NCBI GenBank assembly: GCA_964360145.1
Contig: CAYHWW010000178.1
Span: 1-6,696, forward strand
Length of the DNA stretch: 6,696 nucleotides
Source: CAYHWW01 sp964360145
Lineage (GTDB): Bacteria > Bdellovibrionota > UBA1018 > CAYHWW01
Direction of reading: 5' to 3'
A program made the position numbers and the translations under genes. Under the pieces are notes generated by a model, which did not search any database, was not told the DNA's origin, and was given only the letters and a program-made list of their open reading frames with translations. This document shows positions 1 through 5,985 of this stretch, piece after piece (the stretch's first letter is position 1; each line of letters begins with the position of its first letter).

Positions 1-102
1 CCATGGATAGACTCCTCTGGACCCTAGGAGATCAAGGTTGTTGCCAGAGTGAATCGCAGCAATAACAACATATTATACCCATAGCAGTGCATAATCTACG
101 AA
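1..102. other. Left-edge intergenic stretch, no gene seen
   Basis: No convincing coding region is visible. Forward frames 1 and 2 are closed by stops within the first 27 bases. The third is open only to TAA at 63-65, so it could be the last 20 codons of a gene entering from the left, but nothing in that short peptide is recognisable. On the minus strand there is a TATAAT hexamer (72-77) without a good -35 partner. CTCTGG (15-20) and CCAGAG (44-49) could form a weak stem. The stretch is more AT-rich than the genes to its right. Confidence 0.5.
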
Positions 103-228
103 TAGGCTGTCGAGAAAGTCGCCAGATGCGAGGCGGAGGAGGAGCGGGCCGACCAAAGTGGGCTACTGCCCACTGCGTGGAGGCCGCGACGACGACAACG
201 AAGCAGATGGCACTTTATCGACAGCCTA
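103..228 (-). repeat. Structured repeat element A (3' of lipoprotein gene)
   Basis: This is a 126-bp imperfect palindrome, read here on the minus strand (the lipoprotein sense strand). Its ends are TAGGCTGTCGA and TCGACAGCCTA (218-228 and 103-113), a perfect 11-bp inverted repeat. The stem continues inward through AAAGT/ACTTT, GCCA/TGGC and TGC/GCA, with one bulged G and a 2x2 internal loop. Inside lie CTTCGTTGTCGTC (complement of 191-203), a helix GCGG/CCGC, a short CCA/TGG pairing, and a tip hairpin with stem GTGGGC/GCCCAC (158-163, 168-173). It starts two bases after the TAA stop of the lipoprotein gene. It matches element B along its whole length, including an identical 19-mer (121-139 here, 4672-4690 in B). 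It may be a palindromic mobile repeat, a structured 3' UTR element or a terminator; the family is not recognised. Confidence 0.85.
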
Positions 229-230
229 GG

Positions 231-521
231 TTACTGGCACCAGGCCTCGACGGTTTCTTCGAAGTGCTGAATCAAAAGCCAGTTGCGGCTCTTCACCGTG
301 GTGACCACACCCGTGACATTGCCCGCGCACTGGGCCCGGAGGCGGGAGGCGGCGTCAAGATCGGGCAGCGTGAGCATGAGGTAGCCATACCCCTCTGCCC
401 GGGAAATGACGCGATGCCCCGTGCCCTTCTCCATGTGGGAAATGGACCGACTATGAAGAGTCGTGCAGGCGGAAAAGGTAAAGGCAGTGACTGCAAGGGC
501 AGCGGCGTGGAGGAGTTTCAT
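231..521 (-). CDS. Small predicted lipoprotein, function unknown
   Basis: This 96-residue protein has a short positively charged N-terminus, a hydrophobic stretch (about residues 4-16) and a lipobox-like FSAC with Cys19. It should therefore be exported, lipidated and anchored in the inner or outer membrane. The mature part is about 78 residues, has a GYGYLML segment near 44-50, a second Cys at 65 and a third at 95 that could pair with each other, and no domain I recognise. The start at 521 is chosen because it gives the complete signal peptide; no other in-frame ATG lies near it. AGGAGG directly touches the ATG with no spacer, which is unusual. The gene is divergent from the Tad-like gene, with only 43 bp between start codons. 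Repeat element A begins just after its stop. It is real by signal-peptide logic; its role is unknown. Confidence 0.75.
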   Translation of the reverse strand: MKLLHAAALAVTAFTFSACTTLHSRSISHMEKGTGHRVISRAEGYGYLMLTLPDLDAASRLRAQCAGNVTGVVTTVKSRNWLLIQHFEETVEAWCQ

Positions 522-527
522 CCTCCT
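522..527 (-). promoter_or_regulatory. Shine-Dalgarno abutting the lipoprotein start
   Basis: On the minus strand this reads AGGAGG, a near-perfect anti-16S match, immediately followed by the ATG at 521-519. The usual spacer is 5-9 bases; here it is zero. The match may be fortuitous, since it also encodes Arg-Arg in the upstream open frame, or initiation may be inefficient. Confidence 0.4.
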
Positions 528-564
528 AGGGTAAATATTTGCCCCTGCCCGTGCAACTGCGCGA

Positions 565-2835
565 ATGAGAAGATTTAGTGTGGTGAAAAACCTCAGACGC
601 GCACAGGTCGGCCAAGTCAGCTTGATTATGATGCTGAATTTTATCCCCAGCATCATGCTGTTCGCCTTTGTCATCAACCTGGGGATGCTGGTCCACGCCA
701 AGATCAATCTACAGAACGCGGCGGACGCGGCGGCATTCACAGGGGCCGCGGCGGAGGCCCGCCTCATGAATCGCATCAGTCACCTCAACTACGCCATGAG
801 GATGAACTACAAGAAATTCCTCTATCGCTACTACATCATCGGAAACTCCAACCTGGCCTGCTTCCCCGGACGCCCGGGGGCACCCGCGGCTTGCACCGCC
901 GGTGGCGTACCCACGGGGGATCTTGACCCCTTCCGCTTCGAAAACAGACTGGGCTCTGACGATCAGCCAAAGGAATTCCCCTCGGTGCCCTCGGTTTGCA
1001 TCCCCCCCCGTGACGGCACCAACCCCTGCCGCCTCAACTCGAAAGCCACGCGAAAAATAACCGAAGTCATGCGCAACCTCCCCGTGGCCGCCAATGACCC
1101 CGTGGCCGCCATCGTTCAAGCTCGCATCGCTCAAATCGCGGACTTAGCCAGTCAAGACTGCTCCGCCAAGGGCCGCGTGAACTCTCTCCTCGCCCTGAGC
1201 TGGCTCTACAACACGGATACGGAAAATGGCATTCTGGGCGGCATCAATGATCTCAAGCACCTCAGCAAAGACCTGGGCATCATCCCTGCCAATTTGCTCC
1301 TGCTCGCACGCATCGGCGTGCTGCAGAGCTACCTCAATGCACCCCCACGGCGGGATGTGAATATCCAAGCCGTGAAAGCCATGGAACAGGAGCGGGAGCT
1401 GGCCGCCGTGGAACGCACCGTGCTGGCCTTCAAAAGCGCCCACCACACCCTCTCCACCGGCGGCAATGAAGACACCGCCTATGGCGTCCTCCAAAACAAC
1501 GATGACATCAAGATGCACGAGCTCATCCCCAGCGGATCCCCCAGCATGAACCTCATCGGCGGTGGTGGCGCCACCGCTGACCTCCTCAATCTTGACGTGC
1601 TCTACCTGCCCGCATTCAGTATTTTCTACACCTTTTCTGGAGTGAACAGCCCCACGGGGGAAGGAGGGGGCGCCGCTGTAGGCAATGATGACTGCGGCGC
1701 CCGCCTGGGCTTCATTCCCGTGCCCAACGGAACGCTGCCCCTCGGCGTGTACAAATCCAAGAACCACCGCGCCTACTATGCCGTGGCCCTGGACGCCAAG
1801 GCCCACCTCATGTTCAACCCCTTCGGCGAGGACCTGCGGCTCCGGGCCTACTCCGCCGCGGCGCCCTTCGGCAGCCGCATTGGCCCCTATTACACCGATG
1901 CCCAGATGCGGGACATGTTCCTCACTCGTTACAAGGATATTCCCCGGGATTTCTTTCTTCCCGCCATCGAGGTTCCTGAGTCCTTCATGGTGCCGTCCAT
2001 CACCTTCAATGAGGCCGGCGTCAAAATGGAACACAACGGCATGCTGCGGGCCTATAACAACTTTCTAAGCACCCTTCCAATGCCTGAGGTCACGGGCAAT
2101 AGGGCTGCCACTGCGGCCATCCACGAGTCCACGTACCTTAAGGCCACCGAAGTGGCCGTGGGCCCTGATCCCATGGAAGTGGGGCGCTATAATATCCCCG
2201 TGGAGTACACCTATGCGGATGCTTCGGGCCAAGAAGCGATCAATACCGGTTTTAATAAATATTTTGATCCTCGTGGCGGTTACTACCACTTCTGGGCCCC
2301 CCTGCAGCCCCTGGACAACAGCCGCGGGGGCAGCTCCCAAACCCCTGCGCAGCGCATCGTAGGCGCCATCCAAACCTTCACGGGCAGCACCTACGAAGAT
2401 GCCACGGGGCGCAATGTCCGCGTGAGCATGCTCAATGGCCTGCAACTGGGCTTGGACCAATACCTGGCCCGCATCTCCCAACCCAACCCGGACCGGCGCC
2501 TCGCGGAAGACACGGACCGCATCGTATCCTTGATGAATCCCCTCAAACAAAAGCAGTATTTTGCCCAGTTCCGTGTGGGGGGTACCACCAAAGTGGGTAA
2601 CCCCCAGGAGCTAGCCACCTCGTGGCCCGCCACCAACCCCGCCGGCATCACGACCCGGGAGGGCTACTCCGTCAAAATCGTCTCCCTCTCCACTTTGGTC
2701 ATGGGAGGGGGCAGCACCCCCAGCGGCAACACGAACAATCCTGACAATGACGGCCCCTGGGCGCCGGTCAACCCCCAGGAAGTGGAAGCAGGATCGACCC
2801 AGACCGGCATGGACCTTCGCGCCATTCATTACTGA
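565..2835 (+). CDS. Tad-domain (TadE/TadG-like) membrane-anchored protein
   Basis: This 756-residue protein opens with a basic segment, then GQVSL, one transmembrane helix (about residues 19-43) and KINLQNAADAAAFTGA (46-61). This is the typical N-terminal segment of TadE/TadG-type pilus-assembly proteins (Tad_N-like), known in the family as a pseudopilin-like anchor. The remaining roughly 700 residues should lie outside the cytoplasm. They contain six cysteines (99, 110, 145, 155, 199, 377) that could form disulphides, and glycine-rich linkers near 332-336, 365-371 and 713-725, but no von Willebrand A domain that I can see. No other tad gene is present here, so a role in Flp pilus assembly is not supported by context; a surface or secretion role is more cautious. 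The ATG has no clear Shine-Dalgarno. GTG at 580, preceded by GAGAAG (567-572), is a plausible alternative that keeps the helix. A C8 run lies at 1002-1009. Confidence 0.85.
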   Translation: MRRFSVVKNLRRAQVGQVSLIMMLNFIPSIMLFAFVINLGMLVHAKINLQNAADAAAFTGAAAEARLMNRISHLNYAMRMNYKKFLYRYYIIGNSNLACFPGRPGAPAACTAGGVPTGDLDPFRFENRLGSDDQPKEFPSVPSVCIPPRDGTNPCRLNSKATRKITEVMRNLPVAANDPVAAIVQARIAQIADLASQDCSAKGRVNSLLALSWLYNTDTENGILGGINDLKHLSKDLGIIPANLLLLARIGVLQSYLNAPPRRDVNIQAVKAMEQERELAAVERTVLAFKSAHHTLSTGGNEDTAYGVLQNNDDIKMHELIPSGSPSMNLIGGGGATADLLNLDVLYLPAFSIFYTFSGVNSPTGEGGGAAVGNDDCGARLGFIPVPNGTLPLGVYKSKNHRAYYAVALDAKAHLMFNPFGEDLRLRAYSAAAPFGSRIGPYYTDAQMRDMFLTRYKDIPRDFFLPAIEVPESFMVPSITFNEAGVKMEHNGMLRAYNNFLSTLPMPEVTGNRAATAAIHESTYLKATEVAVGPDPMEVGRYNIPVEYTYADASGQEAINTGFNKYFDPRGGYYHFWAPLQPLDNSRGGSSQTPAQRIVGAIQTFTGSTYEDATGRNVRVSMLNGLQLGLDQYLARISQPNPDRRLAEDTDRIVSLMNPLKQKQYFAQFRVGGTTKVGNPQELATSWPATNPAGITTREGYSVKIVSLSTLVMGGGSTPSGNTNNPDNDGPWAPVNPQEVEAGSTQTGMDLRAIHY

Positions 2836-2899
2836 TTGGTCACTTGGGGGTTGCAACGCGGGGTGCGGTATGTGAGATTTTTTCTTCCACTCTCTCGCT

Positions 2900-2905
2900 G
2901 GAGGA
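2900..2905 (+). promoter_or_regulatory. Shine-Dalgarno of the H1-like gene
   Basis: GGAGGA lies seven bases before the ATG at 2913. It decides the start: the open frame extends upstream to an ATG at 2844, but the Lys/Ala-rich protein starts MAKRK at 2913, and the 23 extra residues do not resemble the basic tail. Confidence 0.85.
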
Positions 2906-2912
2906 TTCTATC

Positions 2913-3227
2913 ATGGCCAAACGCAAAGCTAAAAAAGCCGCGAAAAAAGCAGCACGTAAACCTGCTCGCAAAGCGGCGAAGAAAATCGCTAAAAAAGCAG
3001 CACCCAAACTCGCAAAGAAACCCGCGAAAAAAGCGGCTCGCAAGGCGGCACCCAAAAAGGCCGCTCCTAAAAAAGCTGCTGCTCCTCGCAAGACCACAGC
3101 GGCCCCTGCCACCAGCTCCATTCTCGGTGGCTTGGCCGGCGGCGCTGCTGGCGCAGCCCTCGGCAGCGGCTTCGGCTTCGCCTCCGCGAGCATGTACGGC
3201 AAGCGCACCGACTCTTCTGAAGAATAA
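2913..3227 (+). CDS. Histone-H1-like Lys/Ala-rich protein with glycine-zipper tail
   Basis: This 104-residue protein has two parts. Residues 1-60 are almost entirely Lys, Ala, Arg and Pro in AKKAA/ARKPA/APKKA repeats, like eukaryotic H1 tails and bacterial H1-like nucleoid proteins. Such tails bind DNA or RNA through charge. After a Thr/Ala/Pro linker (61-69), residues 70-90 are Gly/Ala-rich and hydrophobic, with glycines at 72, 76, 80, 84 and 88, a perfect GxxxG ladder. A short acidic end follows (TDSSEE). A glycine zipper usually means helix packing in a membrane or an oligomer, which is unexpected on an H1-like protein. Bases 2836-2912 show no clear promoter, and the gene may be cotranscribed with the Tad-like gene or have its own start in that gap. 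Nucleoid or nucleic-acid binding is likely; membrane tethering is inference. Confidence 0.8.
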   Translation: MAKRKAKKAAKKAARKPARKAAKKIAKKAAPKLAKKPAKKAARKAAPKKAAPKKAAAPRKTTAAPATSSILGGLAGGAAGAALGSGFGFASASMYGKRTDSSEE

Positions 3228-3230
3228 GTT

Positions 3231-3284
3231 CGCGGAGGATTTTTCCGCCTGACGACAACGAAGTCGGGCGGAAAAATCCCCGCG
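3231..3284 (-). repeat. Long hairpin (element D) carrying the shared motif in its loop
   Basis: Arms 3231-3253 and 3263-3284 pair almost perfectly, with one bulged A and one T-G wobble, leaving loop GACAACGAA (3254-3262). The 13-mer GACGACAACGAAG (3251-3263) is identical to 191-203 in element A and is the complement of 6650-6662 in element C. The motif orientation is minus, opposite to the flanking plus-strand genes. It lies 3 bases after the H1-like stop and 21 bases before the HD start. A transcript through it would form a strong hairpin, but no T tract follows either arm, so it is not a standard intrinsic terminator. It may reduce read-through or protect the mRNA end. Confidence 0.8.
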
Positions 3285-3292
3285 TGAAAACT

Positions 3293-3297
3293 AAGGA
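3293..3297 (+). promoter_or_regulatory. Shine-Dalgarno of the HD gene
   Basis: AAGGA lies eight bases before the ATG at 3306, supporting that start. It sits just beyond hairpin D, so the hairpin would not occlude it. Confidence 0.65.
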
Positions 3298-3305
3298 CGA
3301 AGTCT

Positions 3306-4583
3306 ATGGAAATCCGCGACGTCATCCACGGCACCATTGACGTCTCGCGTCCCGAGAAGATGATCATCGACTCGCCCTTTTTTCAGCGGCTGCGCAACAT
3401 CAAGCAGCTCGGCTTCGGCGAGAACAGCTTCCCGGGCGCGACGCACAATCGCTACATTCACAGTCTCGGCGCCATGCATTTAGCCGACATGGCCTTTCAG
3501 AATGCTTTCACCGTGGATCGCGGGGCCAGCTTCGCAACCCGCTACCCAGAAGCTTTCGAACGGCTGAAAAGCACGCTCCGCGTGGCGGCCCTTCTCCATG
3601 ACGTGGGCCACGGTCCGCTGAGCCACACCACGGAATTCGCCATGCCCCAGCTTCCCGAGCTGGGTCTCGAACTACCCTTTGGCAAAGAGAAGCGCCAAGC
3701 CAACCATGAAGACTATACGCTGAAAATCATCCTCCAGTCGTCGCTGACGCCGGTGCTGCGCAAAGCCATGGGCTACCTCGGCGTGGAACCCTTGCATATT
3801 GCCTGCCTCATCAACAAGTCCATCCCGGCCCCCGATGATTTCTTCATGGTGGGCGCCGTGGATTATCGCCCCATCCTCTGCCAGCTCATCTCCAGCGAGA
3901 TTGATGTAGACCGCATGGACTACCTCACCCGGGACTCCTTCTACGCCGGCGTGTCCTACGGCAAGTTTGATTTGCAATGGCTCATCACCAACCTCACCCA
4001 CCATGAATCCGGCGGGAAGTGTTACCTCGCGCTGAACCACAAGGCCCTCTATACCCTGGATGATTTTCTCATCTCGCGGTTTCATATGTTCCTCATGGTG
4101 TACTTCCACCATAAGTGCGTTGTTTTCGACGAGATCCTGGGGCGCTACCTGCGCTCACCGGATTGCGACTACGTCATCCCCGCGGACGTGGAGAAGTATG
4201 TCTTCTACGATGACTACCACCTCTACACCCACCTTTCGAAGTCCCCCAATGAATGGGCCAACCGCATCTACCACAAGCGGCCCTATAAAATGCTCGTTGA
4301 GTTCCACAGTGGCATCCCCCAAGGCGAGCCCTTCCGCCTCGAACAAGAACAGCTTTTGCAGGAGCTACTCGCCGACCTGAAAGAACAGGGCAAAGATTAT
4401 ATCTTGAAAACCACCACTGGCGAGTTCTCCAAATACTTCCGACGGGAGGACCACGCCCCCCTCTACGTGAAGTACGACAACCGCCTGCAGCCAGCGCGCT
4501 ATATCCCCCTCCAAGAATGCTCCGACCTCTTTGAGCGCTATAGCGAAAACCGCAGCATCACCAGAGTCTATGTCCCTGAGTAG
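3306..4583 (+). CDS. HD-domain phosphohydrolase (SAMHD1/dNTPase-like, COG1078 type)
   Basis: This 425-residue cytosolic protein is of the HD superfamily. The motif set matches dNTP triphosphohydrolases of the SAMHD1 type: RYIHSLG (Arg49, His52), LLHDVGHGPLSH (His98, Asp99, His102, His107), NHE (His134) and DVDRMDYL (Asp202, Arg203, Tyr206). His52, His98, Asp99 and Asp202 should bind the metal and are all present, so the enzyme is predicted active. The N-terminus (IRDVIHGTIDVS, FQRLRNIKQLG) is also typical. In the family the reaction is dNTP to deoxynucleoside plus triphosphate, but many COG1078 members have no tested substrate, so dNTPase activity is only likely. The C-terminal half (about 240-425) is less conserved and probably helps oligomerise or regulate. 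Its TAG stop is the first three bases of element B. Confidence 0.92.
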   Translation: MEIRDVIHGTIDVSRPEKMIIDSPFFQRLRNIKQLGFGENSFPGATHNRYIHSLGAMHLADMAFQNAFTVDRGASFATRYPEAFERLKSTLRVAALLHDVGHGPLSHTTEFAMPQLPELGLELPFGKEKRQANHEDYTLKIILQSSLTPVLRKAMGYLGVEPLHIACLINKSIPAPDDFFMVGAVDYRPILCQLISSEIDVDRMDYLTRDSFYAGVSYGKFDLQWLITNLTHHESGGKCYLALNHKALYTLDDFLISRFHMFLMVYFHHKCVVFDEILGRYLRSPDCDYVIPADVEKYVFYDDYHLYTHLSKSPNEWANRIYHKRPYKMLVEFHSGIPQGEPFRLEQEQLLQELLADLKEQGKDYILKTTTGEFSKYFRREDHAPLYVKYDNRLQPARYIPLQECSDLFERYSENRSITRVYVPE

Positions 4584-4708
4584 GCAGCTGATAAAGCGCC
4601 ACCTGCTTCGTTGTCGGGTCCTCGCGGCTCCACGCGGCGTACAGGAGTACGCCTTGGTCGCCCGCTGCGGCCCTCCGCCTCGCATCTGGCAGCTTTCTCA
4701 GCTGCCTA
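4581..4708 (+). repeat. Structured repeat element B (fills the HD-ligase gap)
   Basis: This 128-bp palindrome has ends TAGGCAGCTGA (4581-4591) and TCAGCTGCCTA (4698-4708), a perfect 11-bp inverted repeat. The stem continues through AAAGC/GCTTT, GCCA/TGGC and TGC/GCA, with a bulged A on the right arm. Inside are CTGCTTCGTTGTCG (4603-4616, identical in element A), GCGG (4624-4627) pairing with CCGC (4662-4665), CCA/TGG, and a tip hairpin GGCGTAC/GTACGCC (4636-4642, 4647-4653) with loop AGGA. Its first three bases are the TAG stop of the HD gene, and its last base is the A of the first plausible ATG of the ligase gene, so it makes up the whole intergenic region. Compared with A, outer-stem and tip differences are compensatory. 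It may be a palindromic mobile repeat, a structured leader or a 3' UTR element. Confidence 0.88.
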
Positions 4709-5985
4709 TGCTCGGGGCTGTTTTGGCTGCGGTGGCGCCCTATGGCACCATGGCCACCATGAGCATCATGGCGGCGTTGCAGTTGTTGGCGCTGGGACTT
4801 TGGCTTTCCATGTCACCGCCTCAGCGTGCACGGGAGGTGCTTGCGGATCTGCGGCGCCACCCACTCTTGTGGCCCACGTTGGCGTTGACGGCAGCCTGCA
4901 GCGCATCTCTTATTTTGGCTGCCACTGGTGCCGTGAATTTCTATGGCGCCCGTCCCCTGGTGCAGTGGGGGCCTGACCTGGCAAAGCTCTGGCATCTCTT
5001 CCATGTCTTTCTCATCGCCGCCTGCCTCCGGGCCCTGCCCGAGGGGCGCTTCAAACGCGTGGGCCAGGTGTGGCTGTTGGCGGGGTTAGCTGCCGCGGCG
5101 CTGGGCTTGATCCAGCATTTTGTCCCTCTCTACAAACCCATGGAGCTCCCCGACGTGGGGCTGCGGGGCCGCTTCCACGCCACGGGCCTGGCGGGTTTTC
5201 ATTTGAGTTTCGCCGCCATCATCGGTTTCCCCTTGGCCGGCTGGGCGGCACTGACAGCCGCCTCCATCAAGCGCAAAGGGTTTTTGCGGCCAGAAACCCT
5301 CGCCCTGCAGGGAGGCATGGTTTTGTTCGCCGTCGCAGCAATGCTGACGTTCTCAAAAACCATGTGGGTGGCGCTCCCCCTTACCCTCCTCGCAACCGCT
5401 CTCTTGGGCCTTCATGGCAAATCACGGGCCGCACTGGCCATGGCCGTCCTTGTAATCTCAGTCATCTGGGCGGGCAGCGATATCGCAAAGAACCGCTTCA
5501 CCGGCGCCCGCTCCATGAACGATCGCCTGCATCTCTGGAGCGCCAACCAAGAGATGATCCGCCAATATCCATTACTCGGTGTGGGCTGGCACCACAACGC
5601 CGACCTCTCACATGCCTATTACTCAAAACTCGAGAGCGACTATTACCGCTCCCAGGGCACGCTCCTTCCCTATGACCGCTGGAAAGAGAAAAGTTTTGTG
5701 TCCCACGCCCACAACAATTTGCTCGATCAATGGGCATCCACGGGCACTTTGGGTCTGCTGGCTTTTCTTTGGTGGAATTTCGTCGTCATCAGCTCCGCAT
5801 GGATCGTGTTGAAACGCGGTGACCACAGCAAGTTCTTCATGCGCGCCCTGGGGTTGGGCCTGGTCACGGGCTGGATTTGCCTCCACATCAACGGCATGAC
5901 GCAAACCAATTTCTGGGATGCCAAAGTCATGCACCAAATCGCCTTCGTCGCGGCCTTCGCCCTCGAGGCCCGACGCCGGTCATGA
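4708..5985 (+). CDS. O-antigen ligase/polymerase-like membrane protein (Wzy_C family)
   Basis: From the ATG at 4708 this is a 425-residue polytopic inner-membrane protein, the usual family length. Many hydrophobic segments are seen, for example about 1-35, 55-75, 97-110, 120-136, 158-185, 200-234, 241-257, 345-368 and 378-395. Family signatures are LTFSKTMWVAL (213-223), the periplasmic-loop pattern RLHLWSANQEMIRQYPLLGVGW (273-294) and SHAHNNLLDQWASTGTLG (332-349), with His335-Asn336 at the usual place. Family members transfer or polymerise undecaprenyl-linked glycans onto lipid A or other acceptors on the periplasmic side. Ligase and polymerase cannot be told apart here. The frame is open upstream to an ATG at 4531, but that part overlaps the HD gene and reads through repeat B, so I place the start at 4708. 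ATGs at 4750, 4759 and 4768 are alternatives, and none has a clear Shine-Dalgarno. The stop overlaps the next gene. Confidence 0.85.
   Translation: MLGAVLAAVAPYGTMATMSIMAALQLLALGLWLSMSPPQRAREVLADLRRHPLLWPTLALTAACSASLILAATGAVNFYGARPLVQWGPDLAKLWHLFHVFLIAACLRALPEGRFKRVGQVWLLAGLAAAALGLIQHFVPLYKPMELPDVGLRGRFHATGLAGFHLSFAAIIGFPLAGWAALTAASIKRKGFLRPETLALQGGMVLFAVAAMLTFSKTMWVALPLTLLATALLGLHGKSRAALAMAVLVISVIWAGSDIAKNRFTGARSMNDRLHLWSANQEMIRQYPLLGVGWHHNADLSHAYYSKLESDYYRSQGTLLPYDRWKEKSFVSHAHNNLLDQWASTGTLGLLAFLWWNFVVISSAWIVLKRGDHSKFFMRALGLGLVTGWICLHINGMTQTNFWDAKVMHQIAFVAAFALEARRRS

Noticed and set aside
21..30. ACCCTAGGAG repeated as its complement at 523-532
   Set aside because: Many 10-mer coincidences are expected in a window of this size, and no flanking similarity extends the match.
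72..77. Minus-strand promoter with perfect TATAAT
   Set aside because: No TTGACA-like hexamer is found at 15-18 bases spacing, no extended -10 TGn precedes it, and no minus-strand gene follows within the window.
87..578. 163-residue plus-strand frame over element A and the lipoprotein gene
   Set aside because: It reads antisense through the repeat and the lipoprotein, has no signal or domain, and overlaps the Tad-like start.
1144..2034. 296-residue open frame on the minus strand inside the Tad-like gene
   Set aside because: It is antisense to a well-supported gene in GC-rich sequence, has His/Gly/Val-rich shadow composition and shows no domain. The same applies to the other long antisense and offset frames under the HD, ligase and methyltransferase genes.
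2851..2883. Promoter or terminator between the Tad-like and H1-like genes (TTGCAA, T6 run)
   Set aside because: The best -10 partner of TTGCAA matches only three of six bases, and the stem ahead of the T run is only about 3 bp.
3231..3284. Canonical rho-independent terminator
   Set aside because: The hairpin is strong, but no run of T follows the stem on either strand; the T5 is inside the arm.
4581..4708. Integron attC site (gene followed by a palindromic site of about 130 bp)
   Set aside because: The layout resembles cassettes, but the ends lack the RYYYAAC and GTTRRRY core sites, no integrase is seen, and the genes are ordinary multi-gene coding units rather than cassettes.
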